From: Geothermovivens sp964644845
GTDB taxonomy: Bacteria > Zhuqueibacterota > Zhuqueibacteria > Oleimicrobiales > Geothermoviventaceae
NCBI GenBank assembly: GCA_964644845.1
Contig: CAZXXS010000041.1
Coordinates: 1-64,000, forward strand
Length of the DNA stretch: 64,000 nucleotides
Direction: 5' to 3'
The position numbers and the translations under genes are program-made. Shown one piece after another: positions 40,062 to 48,863 of the stretch (position 1 is its first letter; each line of letters opens with the position of its first letter). The notes under the pieces are model-generated. The model ran no database searches. It saw nothing but the letters and a program-made list of their open reading frames with translations, and was not told the DNA's origin.

Positions 40062-42500
40062 TCAGTCTCCTTCGTCCCCGTCCAGGTCGATCGTCCAGCG
40101 GTGGGTCACAGGCCGTGGCATCTCCGAATCCGCTCCTTTGACGGACTTCCAGATGATTTCGTTCAGCCGCAGCTCCGGCGTGGCGTCTTCCCGGCTGAAG
40201 TCCATCGCCAGGCTCTCCTGCGCACCGTAAGCAGTTTGTGCGTTCTTCTCGTCCATTGGCACCTGAGGACGAAGGGCCGTGTACGGCGTGAAATCGGGCT
40301 TGTTGGTAAACGCGTTGATCATCGGCAGCGCTGCCGCGTCGTACTGGCTGAGGGGCGGCAGCCCCAGAATCAGCTCGATGGTACGCAACATGCTCACCGT
40401 GTCGTACATCGAGTGGTCCACCGTACCGCGTTTTACGTAGGGACTGATCGCCAGAGCCACAGTCCGGTGGGCATCCACGTGGTCCGGACCGTTTTGGGCG
40501 TCGTCTTCGATCACGAAAATGGCGGTATCCTTCCAGAACTTGCTGTGGCTCACGGCCTCCACAACCATGCCCAGGGCCAAATCGTTCTCCGCCACGTACG
40601 CCCGCGGTGTCGGAGCACCAGGAGTCGTGCCGCGCGTGTGGTCGTTCGGTAGACGCATGATGATCAGCTGCGGCATTTCGCCCTTCGCTTCAAACTCCTT
40701 CAGCTCGCGAATAAACTCCGCGGCGCGCAGGGTATCCGGGTAGCTGAGATCCCACGGGTGAAATTTCGGGTCAAAATGCCCCACCAGGGCCGGATGCCTT
40801 GCAAATACCGAATCACCTTTGAAGTCGATGAATTCCCCGTAACTGCGGTAGGAAATGCCTTTCCTCGCCGCAGCTTCCCAGATGTACCCACTTGTCGGGA
40901 AGGCAATTCTGAAATTCCCCTCCGACGGGTACCACAAACCACGGCCCGAGTAATTCGTTGGCCAGATTTTTTCCACAAAGTCCGTGGCAATGGCACCCGT
41001 GCTCCATTCATGGCCGTCGGCACTAACCTCAGCATCCACGTAGAAATTGTCTAGCAAAACAAACGTCTCAACCAAAGCGTGGTGATTCGGTGTCACCTTG
41101 CGGTCAAACAGGCACAGATCCGGATCCCCGTTGCCCTGTGGCAAATCACCAAACACCTGGTCGTAGGTACGGTTCTCTTTGATGATGTAGATCACGTGCT
41201 TGATCAGCGAAGGTTCGCCGACCCGTCTGGGAATGGCCTGGGGTTTCTGTGCTTCTGGCTTTCTCGCCAGTTTCTGGGCCGCCTCGTTGAAACCGTTGTT
41301 CTTTTCCGTCTGCCGGGTGTACTCGGCCAATTTAGCGTCGTCCGGAACATCAATGACCGACACCGTGCCCAAGAACAGCCGCCCAATGTACTGTGTTTCC
41401 GGTGTCCATTTCGCTGTCGGGTTTGGTCCTTTCGGATTCGGCTTCGACGTGAGCCCCTTTCCGTTCGCAACGTACAGCTTCTTGCCGTCCGCACTGACTA
41501 CCACCGCTGTGGGGTACCAGCCAACCGGAATCAGTCCCTTCACCACCGCCGCGGTCGGTTTTGAAACGTCCACAACAGCCACGTCGTTGTTGGTCGCGTT
41601 GGCCACGAAGAGAGTCTTGCCGTCGGGGCTCAACGCTACACCGTTCGTCGTGCTCCCGTAGGGCGCACCCGGGTAGGGATGCAAATCGATCGTGTCCACG
41701 GGCGCGTCTGTCCCGGTGTCGATCACCCAAACCTCGTCTGTGTTGGCGCAGGCAACGTAAAGGTGAGTGCCGTCTGGTGAAAGTGTCATGTCGTTCGGGT
41801 GATCACCCACGTGGATTTCGCGCGCCACACGCCGCCGGTCCGTGTCCACAACCACTACCCGCGAGCCTCCCCAGAGACTGACGTACGCTTTCTTCCCGCC
41901 ATCCGCAAGCACCACGTCGTAGGGATAAGCGCCCAGGATGAGTTTCGCTTCCACCCGCCGCCTTGTCAGATTCACAATTGCCAGCGCGCTGTCCATGTTC
42001 TCCGCGACGTACAGTTCCCCGCCGTCCGGCGACACCGCAAGACCGGCCGGGAACAACGTGCCGCCAGTGGCACCAGCCTTGAGGGAAATCGGCGTCTTGG
42101 CTTTCCACTCCCCGTTTGCCTTGCTCCACACCAGTACCTGATCATCCGTACCGCCGGACGCGAAAAGTGTGTTTCCGTCCGGCGCGAAAGCCACCCCGAA
42201 GAACCCTTTCTTGATGCCGAGCTCACCGACGACCGAATCGCTGCGGGTGTCGATCAAAGAGATGAATTGCCGACTGTAGCCGTTGTTCATGACGGCCAGA
42301 AGCTCCTTCCCAGGGGAAAGAACCATGTTCAGTGGCAAATCGCCAACCTGGATTTGCTTTCCGGCCGGCGTCAGCACCCATCGATTCGGTAGCAACGTTC
42401 CCCAGTCGTACTGGCCGGGCCATTGAGTCTTCTTACCGCAAGCAACCAGCAGCAGCACCGCAATGCCCAGCCACAGCACCGCTCTCCTCGATCGCCTCAT
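40062..42500 (-). CDS. YncE-like beta-propeller fused to alkaline phosphatase-superfamily phosphoesterase (lipoprotein)
   Basis: An 812-residue protein from ATG 42500, preceded by GGGAGG. Residues 1-21 are a lipoprotein signal (lipobox LVAC). Residues about 45-360 are a YVTN-type seven-bladed propeller ('DGNTLFASGGTDDQV', 'VSPDGGELYVAENMDSAL', 'SPDGKTLFVANATNNDVAVVDV'). From about 430 comes a PF04185-type phosphoesterase: 'IKHVIYIIKENRTYDQVFGD', 'PNHHALVETFVLLDNFYVDAE', 'IFVIEDDAQNGPDHVDAHRT', 'YDTVSMLRTIELILGLPPLS'. Family members include phospholipase C-like enzymes. Extracytoplasmic phosphodiester hydrolysis is inferred. It stands alone. Confidence 0.93.
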   Translation of the reverse strand: MRRSRRAVLWLGIAVLLLVACGKKTQWPGQYDWGTLLPNRWVLTPAGKQIQVGDLPLNMVLSPGKELLAVMNNGYSRQFISLIDTRSDSVVGELGIKKGFFGVAFAPDGNTLFASGGTDDQVLVWSKANGEWKAKTPISLKAGATGGTLFPAGLAVSPDGGELYVAENMDSALAIVNLTRRRVEAKLILGAYPYDVVLADGGKKAYVSLWGGSRVVVVDTDRRRVAREIHVGDHPNDMTLSPDGTHLYVACANTDEVWVIDTGTDAPVDTIDLHPYPGAPYGSTTNGVALSPDGKTLFVANATNNDVAVVDVSKPTAAVVKGLIPVGWYPTAVVVSADGKKLYVANGKGLTSKPNPKGPNPTAKWTPETQYIGRLFLGTVSVIDVPDDAKLAEYTRQTEKNNGFNEAAQKLARKPEAQKPQAIPRRVGEPSLIKHVIYIIKENRTYDQVFGDLPQGNGDPDLCLFDRKVTPNHHALVETFVLLDNFYVDAEVSADGHEWSTGAIATDFVEKIWPTNYSGRGLWYPSEGNFRIAFPTSGYIWEAAARKGISYRSYGEFIDFKGDSVFARHPALVGHFDPKFHPWDLSYPDTLRAAEFIRELKEFEAKGEMPQLIIMRLPNDHTRGTTPGAPTPRAYVAENDLALGMVVEAVSHSKFWKDTAIFVIEDDAQNGPDHVDAHRTVALAISPYVKRGTVDHSMYDTVSMLRTIELILGLPPLSQYDAAALPMINAFTNKPDFTPYTALRPQVPMDEKNAQTAYGAQESLAMDFSREDATPELRLNEIIWKSVKGADSEMPRPVTHRWTIDLDGDEGD

Positions 42501-43121
42501 CTCAGCCCTCCCGTCTTGCCAGATCCGTTTGCCCACATGGCTCGGATGCGTTGCAAATTACACAAAATGACGAGAAAGTCAAGGCTCGCGCGAGGATCCA
42601 ATCCCCGGGCTACAGAAAAAGCGTCCGCCGCGTGAACGCGGCTGCTCACGGTGAGAACCTGGGGGCCTCGAGGAACGCTTACCTGTGCAGCCCTGGCGCT
42701 CACCCCCAAGCACGGGGGGAACCGAACAGCCTTTTGCCCGCCACTCAGGCTCCCGCAGCGGCCCGCCACCGGCGACGGGTCCGCCATTTCTGAAGAGAAT
42801 GCGGAGACCCGGGGCGATTTAGCGGTGGCGGCCCTGACTTCAGCTCCGGGAGAAAACGTGCTGCCTGAAGGCCGCTACGTCCGGAAGCAAAGAAGTCTTC
42901 CGTCCCGTCGGCTCAGAATTGCCGCTCTTACGTCTCCGACACCCCCGACATCCCTTCCTGAGGTCACACCAACGTCCGGGGCTATTTTCAGAATGCAGAG
43001 GGATCCATCGGAAAGCGGGGAGTCTCCTGCACAGAAGCGCCCTTGATTTTAGCTTCCAGTCTGTTTACATTCAAACGGGTTGAATCGGCATGTTCTGTTC
43101 GGTCCATTCTAAGGTGGCCCC
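42501..43121. other. Divergent intergenic region with glgC promoter; no gene
   Basis: About 620 bases between divergent genes. No frame looks coding. The plus-strand promoter at 43043-43071 serves the sugar-nucleotide block; the minus-strand promoter of the phosphoesterase gene is not evident. Confidence 0.55.
43043..43071 (+). promoter_or_regulatory. Candidate sigma-70 promoter of the glgC pair
   Basis: TTGATT (43043-43048) and TACATT (43066-43071) with a 17-nt spacer, about 50 nt upstream of the first glgC start. Confidence 0.6.
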
Positions 43122-44399
43122 GTGGTTCGAGTTCTTGCGATGGTTTTGGCTGGGGGACGGGTGGACGAACTCAGTGTGCTCACACTGTTTCGTCCCAAGG
43201 CTGCCGTGCCTTTCGGCGGTTTTTACCGCATCATCGATTTCCCTCTCAGCAACCTCATGCACTCCGGGATCGAAAAAGCCGGGATCCTGAGCCAGTACCG
43301 GAGCACATCCATCGTGCGGCACATCGGCATCGGCTCTTCGTGGGACATGGTCGGTCACAGACGCGGCGTCCACGTCTTGCCGCCCTTCCGTGGCGCCAAG
43401 GCTTCAGACTGGTACCGCGGCACCGCCGACGCGGTTTACCAGAATCTCGACTTCATTCAAGAGGACGACCCGGATCTCGTTCTCATCCTCAGTGGCGACC
43501 ACGTTTACAAGATGGACTACAGCCAGGTGATCGACTTCCACCGCGCCAATCACGCCGACCTGACCGTGGCTTTCAAAGAAGTGCCCCTTGCTAATGCGGG
43601 TCGCTTCGGCCTCGGTAAGATCGCTGGAGACCCCGATCAGTCCGGCGGTGAGCTGCTCGATTACCAGGAGAAACCCCGCCATCCAGAGTACAACTGGGCG
43701 TCGCTCACGATCTACGTTTTTCGGACACAGGTTCTGTACGAAGTCGTCGAAGAGAATCAGCGCTTGGGACAATCGTACGAGTTCGGCCGCGACATCATCC
43801 CGCGCATGCTTGGTCGCTACCGCGTTTTCGGCTACCGTTTCCACGGCTACTGGGGCTACACGCGTACCATCGACGAGTACTGGCAAACCAACATGGATTT
43901 GTTGGCAGAGCCAAGCCCCATCGATCTGGACCGTTGGGAAGTGCGCACCAACCTCGACAACGAAGGGGTACGGCTGCGCGCCCCTTCTACGTTTGGTCAA
44001 ACCGCCGAAATCGTGGACAGCTTCGTCCCGAATGGTTGCCACGTAGACGGCAGGGTGGAGCGAAGCATCCTTTTCCCAGGCGTCCGGATCGGGAAAAACG
44101 CCGTTGTGCGCGACTCCATCCTGATGTACGACACAGAAGTGAGCCCAGAAGCTACAATCGATCGGGTCATCACGGATGTCCAGGTCCGCATTGGTCCGGG
44201 CGCACACGTGGGCCACGGCGACGCAACTGTGCCGAACAGGGCTCGCCCCGACCTCCTCAACAGCGGCATCACGCTCATTGGCCGCAACACCGTCTTGCCT
44301 TCCAACATTCGCGTCGGGCGCAATTGCATCCTGAGCCCCAATCTACCGGCTGAGCGCTTCGTGAACGCCGAAGTCCCGAGCGGGGAGACGGTGGAATGA
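43122..44399 (+). CDS. glgC: GlgC-family glucose-1-phosphate adenylyltransferase, paralogue 1 (probably non-catalytic or regulatory)
   Basis: A 425-residue protein starting at GTG 43122 with AAGGTGG upstream. The nucleotidyltransferase fold is intact ('KAAVPFGGFYRIIDFPLSN', 'DWYRGTADAVYQN', catalytic Asp126 in 'SGDHVYKMDY', 'EKP' at 183-185) and a left-handed beta-helix follows from about 300. Two hallmark sites differ: the P-loop-like GGxGxRL is replaced by 'GGRVDELSVL' (11-20) and the metal-binding 'WRDVGT' by 'WGYTRT' (244-249), losing the Asp equivalent to E. coli Asp276. This variant occurs in other bacteria with a second GlgC. Its stop overlaps the start of the next gene (ATGA), suggesting a co-translated heteromer. 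Confidence 0.9.
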   Translation: MVRVLAMVLAGGRVDELSVLTLFRPKAAVPFGGFYRIIDFPLSNLMHSGIEKAGILSQYRSTSIVRHIGIGSSWDMVGHRRGVHVLPPFRGAKASDWYRGTADAVYQNLDFIQEDDPDLVLILSGDHVYKMDYSQVIDFHRANHADLTVAFKEVPLANAGRFGLGKIAGDPDQSGGELLDYQEKPRHPEYNWASLTIYVFRTQVLYEVVEENQRLGQSYEFGRDIIPRMLGRYRVFGYRFHGYWGYTRTIDEYWQTNMDLLAEPSPIDLDRWEVRTNLDNEGVRLRAPSTFGQTAEIVDSFVPNGCHVDGRVERSILFPGVRIGKNAVVRDSILMYDTEVSPEATIDRVITDVQVRIGPGAHVGHGDATVPNRARPDLLNSGITLIGRNTVLPSNIRVGRNCILSPNLPAERFVNAEVPSGETVE

Positions 44400-45658
44400 G
44401 GCGCACCGTAGGAATGCTGCTGGCTGGAGGCGTAGGCAGTCGGCTTGGCGTGCTCGCCATGGTGAGGGCCAAACCGGCCGTCCCCTTTGGCGGCATTTAC
44501 CGGATCATCGACTTCACCCTGAGCAACGCAGCCAATTCCGGCTTGAACAATTTGGGCATCCTCACGCAGTACAAACCCCTCTCCCTCATGAAGCATATTG
44601 GCACAGGTGCGGCATGGGACTGGATCGGGCGAACCCGGCGAGTGGAAATCCTGCCGCCGCGCACCGGCGAAAAGGATTCGGACTGGTACCGGGGGACCGC
44701 TGACGCGGTTGCGCAGAACCTGGCTTTCATTCGCGACCTGAACCCTGAACGCGTTCTCATTCTCTCCGGCGACCACATCTACTGGATGGATTACGGTCCG
44801 ATGGTGGACTTCCACCGTCAGAAAAAGGCGGACCTCACGATCGCCATGATGCGTGTGCCGTGGGAGGACACGCGGCACTTCGGCGTTGCCGTGGTCGACG
44901 GCGACCAGCGCATTCAGGAATGGCAGGAAAAACCCGCAGAGCCCAAAAGCAACCTCGCCTCAATGGGCGTTTACGTGTTCAACACTCAGTACCTGTTCAA
45001 AGCACTGGCGGAGCGCTCCGGACACGATTTCGGCAAAAATGTTGTCCCAAAAGCGGTCACCGAAGCTAAGGTGTACGCCTTTCCGTTCGAAGGCTACTGG
45101 CGAGATGTGGGTACCTTGCGCGCCTACTTCGAGGCCAACCGCGACCTCCTGCCGAGTCGCGCTTTGATTCGTCCCCAGGAGTGGGGTGTGCGTACCAACT
45201 GGGAAGAACCCGGGCGTCGCGGCGACCGACCGCCAACGCGCTACGGGCCCACTGCGCGCGTCACCGACAGTCTCATCTCGCCGGGTTGCAAGATTGCTGG
45301 CGAAGTGGTCGGCTCCATTCTTTCACCCGGCGTTGTTGTAGAGGAAGGGGCCAGCGTCCACAACAGTATTCTGATGCACGATGTGCACGTGCGGGCGGGC
45401 GCAACGTTGGATCACGTCATCGCCGACAAACGTGTGGTCGTAGGAAAGGATTGTGTTGTCGGCACAGGCCCGGACGATCAACCCAACCGGCGTTTCCCGG
45501 ATCACGTGTACACCGGGCTCACCATCTTAGGCAAGGGTTGCGCAATTCCTGAAAACACCGTAATCGGCAGGAATTGCATCGTTTTCCCCTGGGCTACGGC
45601 CAAGGATTTTCCGACGCGTGTGATTCCCTGTGGCGAGACCGTAGCGCCAGACGAGTAG
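44396..45658 (+). CDS. glgC: Glucose-1-phosphate adenylyltransferase GlgC, paralogue 2 (catalytic)
   Basis: A 420-residue protein starting at ATG 44396, inside the last codons of paralogue 1 (ATGA overlap). It keeps the catalytic residues missing upstream: 'LLAGGVGSRLGVL' (9-20) with Arg16, Asp126 in 'SGDHIYWMDY', 'EKP' at 178-180 and 'GYWRDVGT' with Asp237. A left-handed beta-helix domain follows ('GEVVGSILSPGVVVEEGASV'). It makes ADP-glucose from glucose-1-phosphate and ATP for glycogen or trehalose synthesis in the cytoplasm. No glycogen synthase or branching enzyme is in this window. Confidence 0.95.
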   Translation: MRRTVGMLLAGGVGSRLGVLAMVRAKPAVPFGGIYRIIDFTLSNAANSGLNNLGILTQYKPLSLMKHIGTGAAWDWIGRTRRVEILPPRTGEKDSDWYRGTADAVAQNLAFIRDLNPERVLILSGDHIYWMDYGPMVDFHRQKKADLTIAMMRVPWEDTRHFGVAVVDGDQRIQEWQEKPAEPKSNLASMGVYVFNTQYLFKALAERSGHDFGKNVVPKAVTEAKVYAFPFEGYWRDVGTLRAYFEANRDLLPSRALIRPQEWGVRTNWEEPGRRGDRPPTRYGPTARVTDSLISPGCKIAGEVVGSILSPGVVVEEGASVHNSILMHDVHVRAGATLDHVIADKRVVVGKDCVVGTGPDDQPNRRFPDHVYTGLTILGKGCAIPENTVIGRNCIVFPWATAKDFPTRVIPCGETVAPDE

Positions 45659-46040
45659 TTCTACCTGGCTGAGCTGCTTCTCGTTTCTCGAGGGTTTGGC
45701 CTCCATCAGCGCTTTTTCTCCATCCGGGCCAGGGGGGATGGGCTGTCTTCCCAGATCCAACAAGCCACCGCAACAGCCGCGGGGCAGTGGAGCACGTCCC
45801 CCCGTCGAGGCCAGCGGGTCGCAGCCTTTGTCACCCCGGGGCGGGAGCTGTTGAGCGGGCAGTCCCTGTGTTCGCGGTGTCAGACCACAGGGTCCGGTTT
45901 TCTGACCCTGACCTGGCACCGGGTTCTCCGATTCGCAACAACACGGACGCCCTGTACTCAGTAGGAAGAGAAACAACGTTGCTTCGCGGCAACGTTCTGG
46001 AGCAGACAAACCCTTCCGACACTCTGTACCACGTTACTTC
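45659..46040. other. Intergenic leader with two perfect hairpins; no gene
   Basis: About 380 bases before the nucleotidyltransferase/mutase fusion. CAGGGTC/GACCCTG (45888-45910, 9-nt loop) and AACGTTGC/GCAACGTT (45975-45996, loop TTCGCG) are perfect stems without T-tracts; the second ends 47 nt before the start codon. They suggest a structured 5' leader. No promoter is clear. Confidence 0.5.
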
Positions 46041-46043
46041 TTG

Positions 46044-48590
46044 ATGGCGGAGCTCTTGAGCCGAACCGACGATTTCCCGCGCGTGGCCGCCATCCTCGCC
46101 GGTGGCCTGGGCACACGACTGCGCCCTCTGACCTCGCGTTGCCCTAAACCGATGGTGCCGGTCGCCAACCGCTCTGCTCTCGTCCACCTCTTGGGGCTCC
46201 TGCGCCGACACGGGATTGAGCGCGTCGTCGTCTTGCTCTTCTACCGCCCCGAGATCATTCGCAAGGCTCTCGGCGACGGCTCCAGGTTTGGCCTTAGCAT
46301 TCAGTACTCCGAACCGCAGGTCGACTACGGTACAGCCGGCGCCGTACGGCAGGCCCTGCGTTTGCTCGGGGAACGCTTCTTCGTACTCTCCGGCGACGTA
46401 GTTTCCGACATCGATCTGCGGGCCATGGCCCGATTCCACGCTCAGCGAGAGGCCGCCGCCACCATTGCACTGGTCAGGGTGCTTAATCCCACCAGCTTCG
46501 GGATCGTCGTCACCGACCCGGAAGGGCGCGTGTTGCGTTTCCGCGAAAAGCCAAGCTGGGGTCAGGTTTTCAGCGACACCGTGAACGCAGGGGTGTACCT
46601 GCTCGAGGCAGCCACCCTGAAAGATGTACCGCCCAACGTGGAAACGTCTTTCGAGCACGAGGTTTTTCCAGGGCTGCTGCGCCGCGGTGAACGGCTCTAC
46701 GGTTTCTTGCACTCCGGCTACTGGCGTGACCTCGGCACCCTGGACGACTACCACCAGGTGAATCGCGACGCGCTAACCGGTGAGATCCGACTGGAAATCC
46801 CGGGGCAGCGGACTCCAGAAGGCTGGTTTGGCAAGGCAGTGAAGGTTCACAAGCAGGCCGCAGTGAAGGGACCAGTGGTGCTCGGTGACGGCGTCCGCAT
46901 CGAAGCGGGAGCTGTGGTTGAACGCAGCGTGGTTGGCAACGGCTGCCACGTCAGCGCTGGTGCACGGATCGTGGACAGCGTTCTCTGGGAACGCGTCGAA
47001 ATTGGAGAAGCCGCCACAATCGAAGGCGCCCTGGTTGCCAACGACGTCCGCATCGGGCCCCACGCCTGTGTCCCCGAAAAGACCGTCCTTGCTGAGGGCT
47101 GCCGTGTTGGTGCTCGGGCCCGTTTACACGAAGGCGTGAAAATTTGGCCGGGCCGGATTGTGGACGACGGCGCTGTGGTGCCCAGCAGCATCGTGGGACC
47201 GGAACGCTGGGCCAGGGGACTTTTTGAGGAGTCACGCATCACCGGGGTCATCAATCAGGAAATCACGCCGGAGTTCGGAGCGCGCCTTGGTGCCGCCTAC
47301 GGCGCTTTCCTTGGCGCAAACACGTACGTGGTCGCCAGCCGCGACGTCTCACCAGCAGCCCGCATGATGAACCGCGCCGTGATCTGCGGCCTCATGTCGG
47401 CCGGTGTGCACGTGGAAGACCTGCGTGTAACCCCCATTCCCGTGGTTCGCTACGCCCTGCGCGCCGGCCGCGAAATCGGCGGATTCTACGTGCGCAAATC
47501 CCCCTTCGACTCCAGACTTCTGGACATCGTTTTCTACGACCGTGACGGCCGCGACCTCCCCATCACCAAGGCGAAAGCCATCGAACGCTTGTTTCACCGG
47601 GAGGAGTTCTCGCGCGCAACGCCCGAGGACATCGGCCATCTCGACTTCCCAGTTCGCGTCGTCGAAGGCTACATCGAGGATTTTCTGCAACACGTGGACG
47701 TGGCCACCCTTCGGAACCGCAACCCAAAAGTTGTGGTCGACTACTCCTACGGCGCCGCTTCTGCCGCACTGCCTCAAATTCTGGGCGCCCTGGACATGAA
47801 CGTCATCTCGCTCAATGCTTACGCCGACCCGCGCAAACTCACACGCTCGCGCGAGGACTTTCACAACGCGCTGGCCCAGCTCTCTACCATCGTCACCTCC
47901 GTCAACGCCGACGCCGGTTTCCTGATCGATGCCGGCGCGGAGAAGCTCTTCGTCGTAGACGAAAAGGGACGGTTCGTCGACAACGAGCGCCTGCTCATGA
48001 TTGTCACCAAACTCGTCCTTGAGAACACAAACGTACGGCGTCTGGCTGTTCCCGTCACAGCTTCCTACCGAATTGAAGAACTTGCGGCTTCGTACGGGGC
48101 ACGCGTTTTTCGAATGGAAAGCGACCCGCGCGCACTTGTGGAAGCCTGCCTGAACGGCCTCGTTCAGTTTGCAGGAGATGGCAAGGGCGGCTTCATCTTC
48201 GCAGATTTTCACTTCGCTTTCGACGCCATGTTCGCTTTCGCCAAGCTTCTTGAGCTACTCGTCCGGAGCAACCAACACCTCGGGGACCTGGATCGTGCGT
48301 TGCCAGCTCAGGCCATCGTTCGCTTCAACGTCCCTTGTCCGTGGTCGCGCAAAGGCGAAATCATGCGGCGCCTTCTCGACGCTACCGCCGACCTCGAGCG
48401 GGACTTAACGGATGGTATTCGGCTTCACACCGACAGCGGCTGGTTGCTGCTCCTGCCAGATCGCACGCGCCCCCTGTTCCACGTGAACGCGGAAGCCGAC
48501 GATCCCCTCGCAGCGGCTGAACTGGCTCGCAAGTACCGGGATCTTCTCCGGGCCTGGCTGGCAAACAAAACAGAGGATGACAAAGCTTGA
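46044..48590 (+). CDS. Sugar-nucleotidyltransferase / phosphomannomutase-like fusion (mutase domain degenerate)
   Basis: An 848-residue protein from ATG 46044 (a TTG one codon earlier is also possible; no ribosome site is evident). Residues ~12-245: nucleotidyltransferase with 'LAGGLGTRLRPLT', 'LSGDVVSDID' and 'GYWRDLGT'. Residues ~255-370: left-handed beta-helix hexapeptides. Residues ~380-848: phosphohexomutase fold ('MMNRAVICGLMSAGVHVEDL'), but the phosphoserine loop TASHNP is replaced near 478 ('GGFYVRKSPFDSR'), the DGDxDR metal loop by 'DAGAEK' (~627), the sugar loop by 'GDGKGGF', and the phosphate loop by 'DRTRPLFHVN'. Such long fusions are annotated as mannose-1-phosphate guanylyltransferases. 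The nucleotidyltransferase half should be active; the mutase half probably is not. Confidence 0.9.
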   Translation: MAELLSRTDDFPRVAAILAGGLGTRLRPLTSRCPKPMVPVANRSALVHLLGLLRRHGIERVVVLLFYRPEIIRKALGDGSRFGLSIQYSEPQVDYGTAGAVRQALRLLGERFFVLSGDVVSDIDLRAMARFHAQREAAATIALVRVLNPTSFGIVVTDPEGRVLRFREKPSWGQVFSDTVNAGVYLLEAATLKDVPPNVETSFEHEVFPGLLRRGERLYGFLHSGYWRDLGTLDDYHQVNRDALTGEIRLEIPGQRTPEGWFGKAVKVHKQAAVKGPVVLGDGVRIEAGAVVERSVVGNGCHVSAGARIVDSVLWERVEIGEAATIEGALVANDVRIGPHACVPEKTVLAEGCRVGARARLHEGVKIWPGRIVDDGAVVPSSIVGPERWARGLFEESRITGVINQEITPEFGARLGAAYGAFLGANTYVVASRDVSPAARMMNRAVICGLMSAGVHVEDLRVTPIPVVRYALRAGREIGGFYVRKSPFDSRLLDIVFYDRDGRDLPITKAKAIERLFHREEFSRATPEDIGHLDFPVRVVEGYIEDFLQHVDVATLRNRNPKVVVDYSYGAASAALPQILGALDMNVISLNAYADPRKLTRSREDFHNALAQLSTIVTSVNADAGFLIDAGAEKLFVVDEKGRFVDNERLLMIVTKLVLENTNVRRLAVPVTASYRIEELAASYGARVFRMESDPRALVEACLNGLVQFAGDGKGGFIFADFHFAFDAMFAFAKLLELLVRSNQHLGDLDRALPAQAIVRFNVPCPWSRKGEIMRRLLDATADLERDLTDGIRLHTDSGWLLLLPDRTRPLFHVNAEADDPLAAAELARKYRDLLRAWLANKTEDDKA

Positions 48591-48863
48591 GGTGGCCCTG
48601 CTCCCACACTCTCCGGAGGGCAAAGAGACCAGGGTACCCCCGCCCGCTCAAGAGCACCTCGTTGCTGCCCTGGGCGTGTTTCTGCCGCGAGTGGTCCACC
48701 AGTAAGTCCTCCTCTGGAATCAAGAGACAGCCGGATACGCCGTTCAGCATCCAGCTTGTGCCTTTACCCGAAGGTGCACAGCGCGATCCCAACACGGGCA
48801 CTTTTCTTCGTCAGATTCCCTTCCGACTGACGTTCCAATTTCTGTGCAAGGAGGAATAATGAG

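Noticed and set aside
48577..48705. 42-codon frame overlapping the end of the fusion gene (ATG inside its last codons).
   Set aside because: The ribosome-site-like GAGG abuts the ATG with no spacing, and no homologous small protein is recalled; chance is likely.
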